DNA of 64,000 bases, taken from contig NZ_CP120367.1 of NCBI RefSeq assembly GCF_029892045.1, forward strand, positions 2,108,001 through 2,172,000. The letters run 5' to 3'. Positions 9,172 to 18,703 of this stretch are shown in pieces; position 1 is the stretch's first letter, and each line of letters opens with the position of its first letter. Both the position numbers and the translations under genes were made by a program. This DNA is from Sinorhizobium numidicum (lineage in GTDB: Bacteria > Pseudomonadota > Alphaproteobacteria > Rhizobiales > Rhizobiaceae). Under the pieces are notes generated by a model. The model worked only from the letters and a program-made list of their open reading frames with translations. It did not search any database and was not told the DNA's origin.

Positions 9172-9774
9172 TTATTCCGGAACGGAGCAGCTCCCGGCAA
9201 AGGACAGGATTGCCGCGTCGGCGATCTCGGCAAAACGGGCGCTTGGACCTTCCGAGCCGCTGCTTTGCTGGTTCAGACGCGCTCCTTCGATCAGGAGCAG
9301 CAACGTGTCGCAAAGCAGCTCCGCATTCGCCACGCCTGCTCTGCGGCAAAGCTCAGCGACGCGACCACGCTGCGCATCCTTGAACGTCTTGATTATGGAT
9401 CGGGCAGGATGATCCTCGTCTGTCAGCTGGACGGCGGCGCTCATCAGTTCGCAATTGCAGTCGTTAGCACCGAGATGATCGCCAATCCGGCGGACCCAAT
9501 CCCTGAGCTGCGCCAAGCCATCACCGGGATGCGCCTCCTCGAGTTCCCGCCAGTAATTATCCATCTCCATTCCCGCCCGCCGGAGGCATTCGACGATAAG
9601 ATCGTCCTTGGAGCTGAAATGGCGATAAAGCGTCATCTTGTTGCTGTTGGCGGCGTCGACGATGGCGTCGACGCCAACGCCACGGACGCCATGCTTGCGG
9701 AACAAATCGCGGGCAGCATCGACGATGCGATCACGTGGGGAGCGACGTGATTGGCTGCAAAGGTCAGTTGTCAT
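9172..9774 (-). CDS. TetR-family transcriptional repressor
   Basis: A 200-residue regulator. The N-terminal helix-turn-helix runs from SPRDRIVDAARDLFRKHG to NKMTLYRHFSSKDDL (about residues 12-60), followed by a helical ligand domain containing CNCELMSAA and LLLLIEGARL. The ATG at 9774 is preferred over an upstream in-frame start at 9837 because the N-terminal helix then starts normally and the upstream part would run through the operator palindromes. It is divergent from the RND efflux genes with the two palindromes between, the standard arrangement for a repressor controlling itself and an efflux pump. Confidence 0.88.
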   Translation of the reverse strand: MTTDLCSQSRRSPRDRIVDAARDLFRKHGVRGVGVDAIVDAANSNKMTLYRHFSSKDDLIVECLRRAGMEMDNYWRELEEAHPGDGLAQLRDWVRRIGDHLGANDCNCELMSAAVQLTDEDHPARSIIKTFKDAQRGRVAELCRRAGVANAELLCDTLLLLIEGARLNQQSSGSEGPSARFAEIADAAILSFAGSCSVPE

Positions 9775-9809
9775 TAGGTTCGGCCGGCCAATCGATAGAC
9801 GGTTGCCCC

Positions 9810-9837
9810 TTGACGCTTTGTTACCGTTCTGTAACAT
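9810..9837 (+). promoter_or_regulatory. Candidate promoter toward the RND genes
   Basis: TTGACG at 9810-9815 and TAACAT at 9832-9837 with a 16-base spacer. The -10 half lies on the first operator palindrome, so repressor binding would block RNA polymerase. Assigned by eye; the distance to the first gene (10270) leaves a leader of over 400 bases. Confidence 0.4.
9820..9835. promoter_or_regulatory. TetR operator palindrome 1
   Basis: The sequence is GTTAC-CGTTCT-GTAAC, perfect 5-bp inverted arms around six bases. It is the first of two copies spaced 26 bp apart between the divergent tetR and RND genes. The 16-bp length suits a TetR dimer. Confidence 0.7.
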
Positions 9838-9845
9838 GCGCCAAT

Positions 9846-9861
9846 GTTACCGATCTGTAAC
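9846..9861. promoter_or_regulatory. TetR operator palindrome 2
   Basis: The sequence is GTTAC-CGATCT-GTAAC, the same arms as copy 1 and 14 of 16 bases identical, starting 26 bp after it. Two nearly identical sites with such spacing suggest a pair of repressor dimers. The rest of the 9838-10269 gap holds no supported gene; an 83-codon frame at 10022-10273 has no protein-like features. Confidence 0.7.
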
Positions 9862-10269
9862 ACCGCGGCAGCGGGAGATCAAGGAGCGGCCGATTTTCTC
9901 GAACGCTTCCGAGCGCGACGGTAACCGCAAAAAAATATTTCTAGCACAATGTCGATTGGCACGATCGTCACGCGTCTTATAGCCGGCGATATACATCGCG
10001 AATTGCTGCTGGAGCCTTACGATGCACAAGCTGCATGGGCCGACGGCGGGAAAGCTTCTTACTGACCGGATGGTCCGCGTGTCGATGACCGCGGAAAGGG
10101 TCGATTTCGGCGCGTTGGGGCCGCCCGCCTCTTCTCTTGCGAATGTCTCTGCTGTGATTGTCCCGGTCGATGACGGTTCGGATCGCAAGGCATTGAATGA
10201 TGTCCATCAGCCGTTGCCGACCCGCGAGGCTCGAGGTGGCACCCGCGTCGCAGAAGGATCGATCCGGCC

Positions 10270-13200
10270 ATGATCGAGTTCTTTATTCACCGGCCGATTT
10301 TCGCCTCGGCAATCGCCATCGTCATGACGCTCGCGGGCGGCATTTGCTATTTCCTGCTTCCGGTCTCGCAATTTCCGGACATTACGCCGCCGCAGATCGT
10401 CGTCGCCGCTAACTATCCGGGCGCCAGCGCCCAAGTGGTCGCCGATACGGTGACAACACCGCTCGAACAGCAGATCAATGGCGTGCCGGGCATGCTCTAT
10501 ATGTCCTCGACGAGCTCCAATGACGGCTCGTCGAGGATTATTATCTCCTTCGACGTCGGCTATCCGATCGACGTCGCGGCGCTTGACGTGCAGAACCGCG
10601 TTTCGCAAGCGGCGTCCTCGCTTCCCGCCCTTGTCAATCAGAACGGTGTAACGATCGCCAAGCAGATACCGAACTTCACCGTCCTGGTTAGTCTTGATTC
10701 GCCTGATGATTCCGTCGATTTCGCTTCCGTCAGCAACTATGCCTATCTGCAGATCCTCGATCCGCTCAAGCGCCTGCCGGGTGTCGGCGATGTCCAGCTC
10801 TTCGGTGAACGGCGTTATTCGATGCGCGTCTGGCTCGATCCAGACCGCATGGCCAATCTGGGCATCACCGCCGTCGACGTGCAGAACGTCATCGCCGAGC
10901 AGAACGTCCAGGTTGCTGGCGGAAAGATCGGACAATCTCCGGCGCCGCCGGGTACACCCTTCGAAATGCAGATCAATGCGGTCGGTCGCTTGAGCGACCC
11001 TCAGCAATTTGCGGATATCGTGCTGCGCGCCGACCCGGCGACCGGCGCGGCGATCAGGCTGCGCGACGTGGCGCGCGTCGAACTCGGCGCCCTGCTCTAT
11101 TCATCCTCCGTCAGCTTCAACGGCAAGCAGAGCGTCGTCCTGGCGGTGTTCCAGGCGCCCGGTTCGAATGCGCTCGATCTCCAGAGCCGGGTCAAGACGA
11201 AGATGGACGAACTATCGCAGCGCTTCCCCAAGGGCATCGCCTATCACATGTTCTACGACACGACCCGCTTCGTGTCCGCGGCGATGAACGATGTCGTGAT
11301 CACGCTGGTCGAGGCGCTAGCTCTCGTCATTGCCGTCGTCTTCATCTTCCTGCAGAACGTCCGCACCACGATTATCCCGACGATCGCTATTCCGGTGTCG
11401 CTGATCGCGACGCTCGTCGTCATGTACCTGCTCGGCTTTTCACTGAACATGCTGAGCCTGCTCGGAATGGTGCTCGCCATCGGTCTTGTGGTCGACGATG
11501 CGATCGTCGTCGTCGAGAACGTCGAACGGCAGCTCGAGTCAGGCCTGTCGCCGCTCGCGGCGACGCGCAAGGCGATGCAGGAGGTGACGGGACCGATCAT
11601 CGCGACGACCGCCGTGCTTCTGGCCGTCTTCGTACCGGTTGCCTTCATTCCGGGCGTGGCCGGCAGCCTTTACAACCAGTTCGCGCTGACGGTCGCGATT
11701 TCGGTGGCGTTCTCCGCCTTCAATTCGCTGACGCTCAGCCCCGCGCTCAGCGCCGCTTTCCTGCGTCATCGCGGCACGGCGAAATTCGTGCTCTTTCGCT
11801 GGTTCAACACCGGCTTTCACTGGCTCGCGCACAGTTATGCGCGCAGCATTGGCGGGCTCGTTCGGTGGCGTTGGGCTCTCTTCGGGCTCTTCCTGATCGC
11901 CATCGGCTCCACCTACGCATTGTGGCAGCGCACTCCCTCGACCTTCCTGCCCGTCGAAGACCAGGGATATTTCTTCGTCGTCATCCAGCTCCCGGACGGC
12001 GCATCGGTGGAACGGACCGAAGCCGTCGCGAGGCAGTCGGAGGAAATACTCCGCGGCACGGCCGGCGTGGATTTCGTCGGCTCCGTGGTCGGCTTCAACT
12101 TCCTGAGTTTCGCTAGTCAGTCGAATTCCGCAGTTCAGTTCGCGGTCCTGAAGCCGTGGGACGAGCGGCCCCCTGAGCAGGGCGCGTCGGCGCTGCGCGA
12201 AGCGGTGCAGCCGCTCCTGTTGCAGATTCCCGACGCTCTCGTGCTCGCCTTCGATCCGCCGTCGATACAGGGGCTCGGGGCGACAGGCGGCTTCGAATTC
12301 CAGCTCGAGGACCTGGGCGGCCGCGGCAGCGTGGCGCTGAATGACGCCACGCAAGCCTTGATAGGCGAGGCGCGAAAGCAGCCGGAAATCAATCCGCACC
12401 AACTCTTCACGACGTTCAGCACGTCGAGCCCGCAATTCGACTATGATCTCGACCGGGACAAGGCAAAGCAGTTGGGCCTCAACCTGCCGGATATATTCAA
12501 CACCTTGCAGATCTATTTCGGCTCGCTCTATGTCAACGACTTCAACCTGTTCGGCCGCACTTTCCGCGTCACGCTGCAGGCCGATCAAAGCGCGCGCGCC
12601 AGCCCTACCGACATTTCCCGGCTTTACGTGCGCAATTCGGCAGGCGACATGGTGCCGCTCAGCACGCTCGGCTCGCTGAAACCGACCGTCGGCCCCGAGA
12701 CCATCACCCACTACAACAACTATCCCTCAGCGCTCATAAACGGCGCGGCCGCGCCGGGCTACAGTTCGAGCCAGGCGGTGGCGGCGATGGAGCGCACCGC
12801 CGCGGCCACCCTGCCGCGGGACTTCAGCTTCGAATGGACAGGCATCACCTATCAGGAGATCAGGGCGGGATCGATCGCCGCGCTCGTCTTCGCGCTGGCA
12901 ATCGTCTTTTGTTTCCTGATCCTGGCGGCGCAGTATGAAAGCTGGTCGATGCCCTTCATGGTGCTGCTTTCGGTGCCGCTCGCCCTCCTGGGCGCGCTGC
13001 TTGCCCTGTGGCTGCGTGCCATGCAGATCGACGTCTACTCGCAGATCGGCTTTGTGATGTTGGTTGGGCTTGCAGCAAAAAACGCTATTCTGATCGTCGA
13101 GTTCGCCAAGCGGCGACGACAGGAAGGCTTGGACATCATCGCCGCTGCCGCGGAGGCGGCCCGCCTGCGGCTCCGGCCGATTTTGATGACTGCATTCGCC

Positions 13201-13413
13201 TTCATTCTTGGGGTCGTCCCGCTGATGTATGCGACGGGCGCCGGCGCCGCCAGCCGCCAGTCAATCGGCACGACGGTGTTTGGCGGTATGCTCATGGCAA
13301 CCATCCTGACGCTTATATTCGTGCCGGTTTTCTATGCTGTCATAGAACAATGGCGGGAGGGGCTTTCGGCGAACTCTGTCGAGGAACGACGAAAAACCGA
13401 GGCGGCGGAATAA
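10270..13413 (+). CDS. RND multidrug efflux pump, inner-membrane transporter (HAE1 family)
   Basis: A 1047-residue AcrB-type proton-driven exporter. It starts with MIEFFIHRPIFASAIAIVM and a large periplasmic loop, shows the TM4 motif GLVVDDAIVVVENVER with the proton-relay pair Asp409-Asp410 (AcrB numbering 407-408), and a second periplasmic loop and TM bundle ending with GLAAKNAILIVEFAKRR. Full family length. AGAAGGA lies upstream of the ATG. It forms an operon with the adaptor 15 bases downstream; the transporter-first order is the reverse of acrAB. No outer-membrane factor is encoded nearby, so a shared TolC-like channel is presumed. Confidence 0.95.
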   Translation: MIEFFIHRPIFASAIAIVMTLAGGICYFLLPVSQFPDITPPQIVVAANYPGASAQVVADTVTTPLEQQINGVPGMLYMSSTSSNDGSSRIIISFDVGYPIDVAALDVQNRVSQAASSLPALVNQNGVTIAKQIPNFTVLVSLDSPDDSVDFASVSNYAYLQILDPLKRLPGVGDVQLFGERRYSMRVWLDPDRMANLGITAVDVQNVIAEQNVQVAGGKIGQSPAPPGTPFEMQINAVGRLSDPQQFADIVLRADPATGAAIRLRDVARVELGALLYSSSVSFNGKQSVVLAVFQAPGSNALDLQSRVKTKMDELSQRFPKGIAYHMFYDTTRFVSAAMNDVVITLVEALALVIAVVFIFLQNVRTTIIPTIAIPVSLIATLVVMYLLGFSLNMLSLLGMVLAIGLVVDDAIVVVENVERQLESGLSPLAATRKAMQEVTGPIIATTAVLLAVFVPVAFIPGVAGSLYNQFALTVAISVAFSAFNSLTLSPALSAAFLRHRGTAKFVLFRWFNTGFHWLAHSYARSIGGLVRWRWALFGLFLIAIGSTYALWQRTPSTFLPVEDQGYFFVVIQLPDGASVERTEAVARQSEEILRGTAGVDFVGSVVGFNFLSFASQSNSAVQFAVLKPWDERPPEQGASALREAVQPLLLQIPDALVLAFDPPSIQGLGATGGFEFQLEDLGGRGSVALNDATQALIGEARKQPEINPHQLFTTFSTSSPQFDYDLDRDKAKQLGLNLPDIFNTLQIYFGSLYVNDFNLFGRTFRVTLQADQSARASPTDISRLYVRNSAGDMVPLSTLGSLKPTVGPETITHYNNYPSALINGAAAPGYSSSQAVAAMERTAAATLPRDFSFEWTGITYQEIRAGSIAALVFALAIVFCFLILAAQYESWSMPFMVLLSVPLALLGALLALWLRAMQIDVYSQIGFVMLVGLAAKNAILIVEFAKRRRQEGLDIIAAAAEAARLRLRPILMTAFAFILGVVPLMYATGAGAASRQSIGTTVFGGMLMATILTLIFVPVFYAVIEQWREGLSANSVEERRKTEAAE

Positions 13414-13428
13414 AGACTGGAGCAGGAA

Positions 13429-14580
13429 ATGCGCGGTTTGAAACTTGGCTTTGCCGCAGCAGTCGCGATCGTCGCTCTGGCCGCGGCCTATTCATACACC
13501 GGTGGCAGGTTCGACCTCAAAGGCGGCGACGCCGGGGCTGCGGTCGCTTCGGCACCTCCTGCCATGCCCGTTCCCGTGGCTACAGTGGTCAAGAAGACGA
13601 TCCCCATCTACCTCGAATATTCCGCACGGACGGAGTCGATCCGCAACGTCACGCTCCGGGCCAAGGTCTCTGGCTATATCCAGTCGCAGGAAGTTCCGGA
13701 CGGCTCCGATGTCAGGCAGGGCGACCTCCTCTATCGGATCGACGCGCGCGACTATGAGGCCGAGCTCGATCAGGCCAAAGCCCAGGTCCAACGCGACGAA
13801 GCTTCGCTCGCCTATCTTCGCTCCAACCTCGATCGAGGCAACGAACTCGCCACAACCGGCTACCTGGCAAAAGACACTTTCGACCAGCGCGAAAGCGCCG
13901 TGCGCCAGGCGGAGGCAGCTCTCGCCATGTCGCGGGCGGCGGTGCGCACCGCCGAGATCAACCTCGACTACACCGAAATCCGCGCACCCTTTGCAGGGCG
14001 GCTCGGGCGAAACCTGGCTCCGGAGGGAACGCTGGTCAACGACACCGCCGGCACACCACTCAACAATCTCGTGCAACTTTCGCCGATCTACGTCGCCTTT
14101 AATCCGAGTGAGGCTGAGCTCGCGGATCTCCAGAAGGCGCGGGCAGCTGGGCCGGTTCAGGCCGAAGTGCTTCTGCCGGGTGATACCGAGCCGCGCTACC
14201 TTGGCGATCTCACCTTCATCAACAACGCCGTCGAGCGCAGTACCGGCACGGTGGTGGCACGCGCGACGATCGACAATACCGATCTGATCTTACTGCCCGG
14301 CCAATACGTCCGCGTGCGCCTGCGCGTCAGGGACGAACCGAATGTGCTTATGGTGCCGGAGACGGCGCTCGGATCGAGTCAGCTCGGCAAATATGTCTAC
14401 GTCGTCGGCAAGGGCGACGTTGTCGAGCAGCGGCTGGTCTCCCTTGGCCCGAGCAGTGGCGACCTCGTGGCGCTGTCATCCGGTGTCTCGGAAGGCGATC
14501 AGGTGATCGCCGGAAACCTGCAGAAGATCTTCCCCGGCGCGCCGGTCAAACCGATGCCGATGAACGAGGTGCAGAAATAG
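13429..14580 (+). CDS. RND efflux periplasmic adaptor (membrane fusion protein)
   Basis: A 383-residue AcrA-type adaptor. A single N-terminal hydrophobic segment (residues 5-22) is followed by the lipoyl half-motif RAKVSGYIQSQEV and DGSDVRQGDLLYRID, a coiled-coil hairpin (residues about 105-175), the second lipoyl half EIRAPFAGRLGR, and beta-barrel and membrane-proximal domains. There is no lipobox Cys, so it is probably anchored by the N-terminal helix. It bridges the RND transporter and an outer-membrane channel. Good ribosome binding site (GGAGCAGGAA) before ATG 13429. Confidence 0.94.
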   Translation: MRGLKLGFAAAVAIVALAAAYSYTGGRFDLKGGDAGAAVASAPPAMPVPVATVVKKTIPIYLEYSARTESIRNVTLRAKVSGYIQSQEVPDGSDVRQGDLLYRIDARDYEAELDQAKAQVQRDEASLAYLRSNLDRGNELATTGYLAKDTFDQRESAVRQAEAALAMSRAAVRTAEINLDYTEIRAPFAGRLGRNLAPEGTLVNDTAGTPLNNLVQLSPIYVAFNPSEAELADLQKARAAGPVQAEVLLPGDTEPRYLGDLTFINNAVERSTGTVVARATIDNTDLILLPGQYVRVRLRVRDEPNVLMVPETALGSSQLGKYVYVVGKGDVVEQRLVSLGPSSGDLVALSSGVSEGDQVIAGNLQKIFPGAPVKPMPMNEVQK

Positions 14581-14724
14581 CAGAGGGAGCGCGGCAGATG
14601 CTTGTGAAGGCAATACGGCGATTGGTTCGCGGCGCTATGCGAGAGCGGTCGGCTCTAAGGTGAAACGACGAAGTGGGATGGCGCTACATGGGCGACCGGT
14701 CCGTGTCGTCGCCAGGAACTTGGA

Positions 14725-16566
14725 TCAGGCCTGCGGACCAGTGGTGCCAAGTACCGCTTGGAGGGCCGGGTCGTGCTGGCGGAGACGTTCCTCGATCCAG
14801 CGGATCGTCCATTCATAGGACTCTGAAAACAATTCGGCATGCCGGCTCCAATCCATGAAGCTGATCGTATTCGAAACCTGCGGACAGACTAAGACATCCT
14901 CTTCGCCAAGCGCAACTTCATGCGGTCGGTGTACCAACATGCTCGCGGCAATGACCTGAATCATGCTGGGAACCTTCGGCAGGCTGGCGCGACCGAAGGG
15001 CATCAGCAGGCGTACCGCCAACTCCGAAGCTCCAGGAATGCGCTCGTAGTCAATGTGGTATTTACGTGGTGCATCCGACCGCAAGCTCACGACGACGTTG
15101 GGTCCGGTCTTCAGTTCGTTCATCTGCTCCAGCGGCAGATTGTTCATAATGCCGCCATCCACCAGCATGTCACCTTCAGCCGTGAAGAAGGGCGGCAGAA
15201 CACCGGGGATCGAGCCGGACGCCCGAACGGCCTGCCACAGCTTTCCACGGCGATGAACATGCGGCTGACGGCTGCTTAGATTGGTCGATAGCGCAAAGAA
15301 CGGAAGCCAAAGATCCTCGATCAGAACGTCGCTATATTCCGCCTGAAGAGCCCGATCGAATACTTTATGATCCAGAAGCGCGAAATGCGGAAAGGTCGGG
15401 CGGCGAAACGCGCGGTTCTTGATGAATATGTTGTGCGTGCCTCGGTCGATCTCATCTGCGCCCAATCCTCTGGCGAAGCCGGCCATCATCGCCGCTCCGG
15501 AACTCGTCCCGCCGAGATAGTCGAAGCAAGCACCCGCCTCGATGAAAGCCCTGTAGACGCCGAGATGAGCACAGCCGAGGGACCCGCCCCCCGCCGCCAC
15601 GAAGCCGGTTGCCTTGCCGCAAATGAAACGAACCAGGCGTTGGATGTCAGACTCGTCCTCCAGTGCAACATGATGATGGTGGCCGACATGAGGACGCTCG
15701 TTCAGCCATTTAGCTGTACCGGAGACCGCTGCGGAGCGACTATCGTGAACGAGGACGAGCCGCGCCGTCCATGCCGGATGAACCGACAGCGCCAGTTCCT
15801 CGGACACGTTCAGGCGGGGCGAGCAAGACGCGCTGGCGAGTAACAGGACGCTATCCGCCTGGCGAATGCAGACCCGTGTCCATTCATTGGGCTCTTCATC
15901 GGCGACATAAACGATGATTTCGGTTTTGGCCTCAAGTTCGTTCAACCAGTTGAGGACCGGCTGATCGTCGATCGGAAAACCGGCGAACCGCGCTTCAATG
16001 TCGGGCCGGGCAAGGAACTGAGTGCGCGTGCCCGTGCCGAATGCTTTCCGCAGGTGACGGACGAAAACGGGTGGAATTCGACTCCCGCCGGCGGGAATGA
16101 TGGCAAGCGTTCGTATCCTGGCAGGCTTCTTGGGCAGCGATGAACTCGGAGACTGCATGGCGAACCGGCGCGCCAGAAACGTCGTGACCGCCTGCCGCAG
16201 GCTTGGCAAGGTCACGGCCGCTTTCTCGAAGTGGTTGCCGCGGATTTCAAGGACGATCGAATCGCGTGCCGCAAGAACGGTAGCCATGCGCGGCAGCCCG
16301 GCAAAGAAACCAACCTCACCGACGAGTTCACCCTGGCCGATCTCGGCGAACGGGCCGGCCGAATCTTCTTTGTGCACCGTAAAGCGGCCCGATAGCACGA
16401 TGAAGAACCGGTCCGATGGCTCACCTTCGCGAACCAGAACCTCACCGCGTCGCAGGACCCGACGGTCGGATTCGGCAGCAAGAGCCTCAAGTCCCGCCAA
16501 AGACGCTCGATCGAACATCAATGTTGCCGACAGCAATCGCGCCGCAAGGAAATCGACGGAGGACAT
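14725..16566 (-). CDS. Cyclic-nucleotide-binding patatin-like phospholipase (NTE/RssA type)
   Basis: A 613-residue protein. The N-terminal 130 residues form a cNMP-binding (CRP-like) domain with GELVGEVGFFAGLPRMATV as its phosphate-binding cassette. A middle region (about 150-300) is followed by a patatin domain: oxyanion loop GGGSLGCAHLGVYRAF, nucleophile motif GTSSG near residue 353 and the catalytic Asp in DGGIMNNLP near residue 460. It should be a serine lipid hydrolase, related to eukaryotic neuropathy target esterase, gated by a nucleotide. It stands alone between the efflux operon and a signalling pair. Confidence 0.9.
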   Translation of the reverse strand: MSSVDFLAARLLSATLMFDRASLAGLEALAAESDRRVLRRGEVLVREGEPSDRFFIVLSGRFTVHKEDSAGPFAEIGQGELVGEVGFFAGLPRMATVLAARDSIVLEIRGNHFEKAAVTLPSLRQAVTTFLARRFAMQSPSSSLPKKPARIRTLAIIPAGGSRIPPVFVRHLRKAFGTGTRTQFLARPDIEARFAGFPIDDQPVLNWLNELEAKTEIIVYVADEEPNEWTRVCIRQADSVLLLASASCSPRLNVSEELALSVHPAWTARLVLVHDSRSAAVSGTAKWLNERPHVGHHHHVALEDESDIQRLVRFICGKATGFVAAGGGSLGCAHLGVYRAFIEAGACFDYLGGTSSGAAMMAGFARGLGADEIDRGTHNIFIKNRAFRRPTFPHFALLDHKVFDRALQAEYSDVLIEDLWLPFFALSTNLSSRQPHVHRRGKLWQAVRASGSIPGVLPPFFTAEGDMLVDGGIMNNLPLEQMNELKTGPNVVVSLRSDAPRKYHIDYERIPGASELAVRLLMPFGRASLPKVPSMIQVIAASMLVHRPHEVALGEEDVLVCPQVSNTISFMDWSRHAELFSESYEWTIRWIEERLRQHDPALQAVLGTTGPQA

Positions 16567-17208
16567 TTAACCACCCTCGGGACGCGTTCGCCGGCTACTA
16601 TAATGCTGCGTCCTGCCTATACCCGGATAATCGCACAGCCGCTAAAAAAGTGGCACCGCCCATCGTTCCTGTCGATACATTATGCGATTTTCGAGGCACA
16701 GAACGGGAACATCCCCAGTACGCTGCGCCGAGGGCTCGTAAAGGTACGGCTGCTCTCGACCCAATTCGGACGTTAACGCCCTGATGTGCGAGGTCTGCTC
16801 TAGGCCCCAAAAGCGGAAAATTACGGCCTTCGGCCGGGAGGGCGCTGGCGCATTCTGTCGCCGGGCGCTTCGAGTTTGGGAACCTGCCCAGCTTCCGGGG
16901 TTGCGATCCTGGTAGTGGCGAGCCACGCCTAGCAGGCCGCATCGACGAAGCGAGGCAGGCGATGCAGCGCCTGCCTTGATTCGTCGGCACGCGCTTTGCA
17001 GGAGAGGCGCCACTTTGCTACCAAGACGACCTTAGGCTTTGACCCGATCGACCAGAACACTACCGATCTTCGGTCTCAGGTGTCAGTGAAGTGTGCTTCG
17101 GTCTTAGACGCTTGCGGACCGACGCATTGCAACGACCTCAACACAACAGCTCGTTATTGCCATGCCGCAAAGCCGCGTGCTCTGGAGAAGTTTCGATCGA
17201 GGTGCTAA
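16567..17208. other. Intergenic region, repeat-like, no gene seen
   Basis: Several frames are open but overlap each other and show no protein-like pattern or ribosome binding site. The stretch 16750-16870 has the look of degenerate intergenic repeat DNA (segments such as GCCCCAAAAGCGGAAAA also resembling 2690-2700). No RNA gene was recognised. Confidence 0.4.
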
Positions 17209-17565
17209 TCACGGACCCACGGTTTGCTTCAGAACTGCGAGGAGGCGGCGCTCCTCGGTCGGCTTGCCGACACGGGGTGCGCCCGCCAGAATCTCTCCGC
17301 CGATAAGCTCCGGTCTGCTATAAGCGCTTGCCACGACAAAGGGTACGTTCCGCTCGCACAGCGCCTTCGCCAGCCGTGTTACCGAGCCGTCCCTGAGGGT
17401 TACGTCGAGAATTGCCACGGCTGGCAATTCGTCGTCCAACAGTTCGAGGGCTTCCTCTACCGTTGCGGCGGGTCCGAGCACGCACCAGCCGCGGCGCTCG
17501 AGCAGCAGCTTCAGATCAATCGCGATCAGGAACTCGTCCTCCACGATAAGCACGGTCTTGCGCAT
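17209..17565 (-). CDS. Single-domain response regulator
   Basis: A 118-residue receiver domain without an output domain. It has the acidic pair after VLIVEDE, the phospho-acceptor Asp in VAILDVTLRDGS near residue 54, a Thr/Ser-class switch residue in FVVASAYS and the conserved Lys in PRVGKPTEE. It follows the HWE-type kinase gene by 16 bases on the same strand and is presumably its target. Single-domain receivers with HWE kinases are common in rhizobia as phosphate shuttles or sinks. Confidence 0.9.
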   Translation of the reverse strand: MRKTVLIVEDEFLIAIDLKLLLERRGWCVLGPAATVEEALELLDDELPAVAILDVTLRDGSVTRLAKALCERNVPFVVASAYSRPELIGGEILAGAPRVGKPTEERRLLAVLKQTVGP

Positions 17566-17581
17566 GCGACCAGTCTCGATG

Positions 17582-18587
17582 TCATGAGACCGATCCTAAC
17601 GGGGCGACGATCTCGACCACCAAACCCGCCGGTGCATAGTTCAGTTCCACCCGTCCGCCCAATTCGCGGCTGACAGCGAACTCGATGAGCTGCGTCCCGA
17701 ACCCGGAAGAGGCCGGCGGAGCAACCGGAGGGCCGCCGCCTTCTTGCCGGATCAGCGGTAGATGTGGAGCGCTCGCTTCCTCGACATCCCAGCGGACGCG
17801 AACCTGTCCCTCGGGTATCGACAGCGCGCCATATTTAATCGCATTGGTCGCGAGTTCGTGCAGGATCAGGCTCAGCGACATCATTTGCTTCGACGCGAGC
17901 GGTACGGCCGGCCCCGGTTCGACGAGAACCCCGGTTGGATGTTCTGAATAGGGCTCAAAGCGTGCGCTCAAGCACCTTCTGAAGGTCAGCCTCGCCCTCT
18001 TGTGCGTAAGCCGCATCATGGGCCTGCACGAGCGCATTGAACCGACCGAGGAAAGCGTCGCGGTATTCCTCGCCAGAGCGGCCCGCGGCCGCGGTCTGAC
18101 GCGCCATTGCCTGAACCAAGCCGAGCAGATTCTTCATTCGATGCCGGAGTTCGCCCAAGAGCACATCCTTCTCGGCCTCACGCTGGCGTCGCTTTGTGGC
18201 ATCCATGATCGAGAGCAGCAAGGTCCGGCTATTGTTGTCGGGATGGAACAGCCGGTGCGCACTGACGAGCATCGTTCGCCGACCGATGCTTGGAAAGTCG
18301 TGCTCCACCTCGTAGTCCACCACCGCCGTGCTCTTCGGGATCACCTCTTCGAGCAGGCGGCGAAGCTCGGGGATGTCCCACTGCCGGTTGCCCAGCTCGT
18401 AGAGGTGCTGCCCGATTGTCTCGTCGCGACCGACTTCAAAGGTTGTAAAGAAGGCCCGGCTCGCGGTCCGAACGCACAGGTTCTGGTCAAGCACCAGCAA
18501 AGGCTCGGGGACTGTGTCGATTATGCCTTGCGCTTCGACATGGCCATTCCGCAAGAGTCTGTAGAGATCTTCCAGATTCATCACCAT
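17582..18587 (-). pseudogene. HWE-family sensor kinase split by a +1 frameshift
   Basis: The first frame (18587-17955, 210 residues) encodes a PAS domain (IIDTVPEPLLVLDQN) and the HWE/HisKA_2 phospho-acceptor LLGELRHRMKNLLGLVQAMARQT, ending at TGA (17957-17955). The rest of the kinase, HATPase motif LHELATNAIKYGALS to FGTQLIEFAV, continues in the +1 frame to 17582. At the junction the codons are ACG CTT TGA GCC; skipping one T gives T-L-E-P-Y-S-E-H and a perfect family match. CTT-TGA is the slip site of prfB, but the Shine-Dalgarno-like stimulator of prfB is not evident. Mutation, sequencing error or recoding are all possible. Confidence 0.8.
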
Positions 18588-18703
18588 TCCCGCACGTTCG
18601 ACTTTCTCAAAATATTACTACATGCCCCAATGGGCATGTATCCCGATGAAAGGCGACAGAATGGCGTCTCGCCTGCCCGCCGGGGGATACATCAGAAGTC
18701 GAT

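Noticed and set aside
8986-9750. 254-codon plus-strand frame over tetR
   Set aside because: It is antisense to the TetR gene, whose helix-turn-helix is unmistakable.
10022-10273. 83-codon frame overlapping the RND gene start by four bases
   Set aside because: The overlap is suggestive, but the sequence has no protein pattern and lies in the pump's leader region. Not listed as a gene.
11539-12711. 390-codon minus-strand frame inside the RND transporter gene
   Set aside because: It is antisense to a well-conserved AcrB-type protein.
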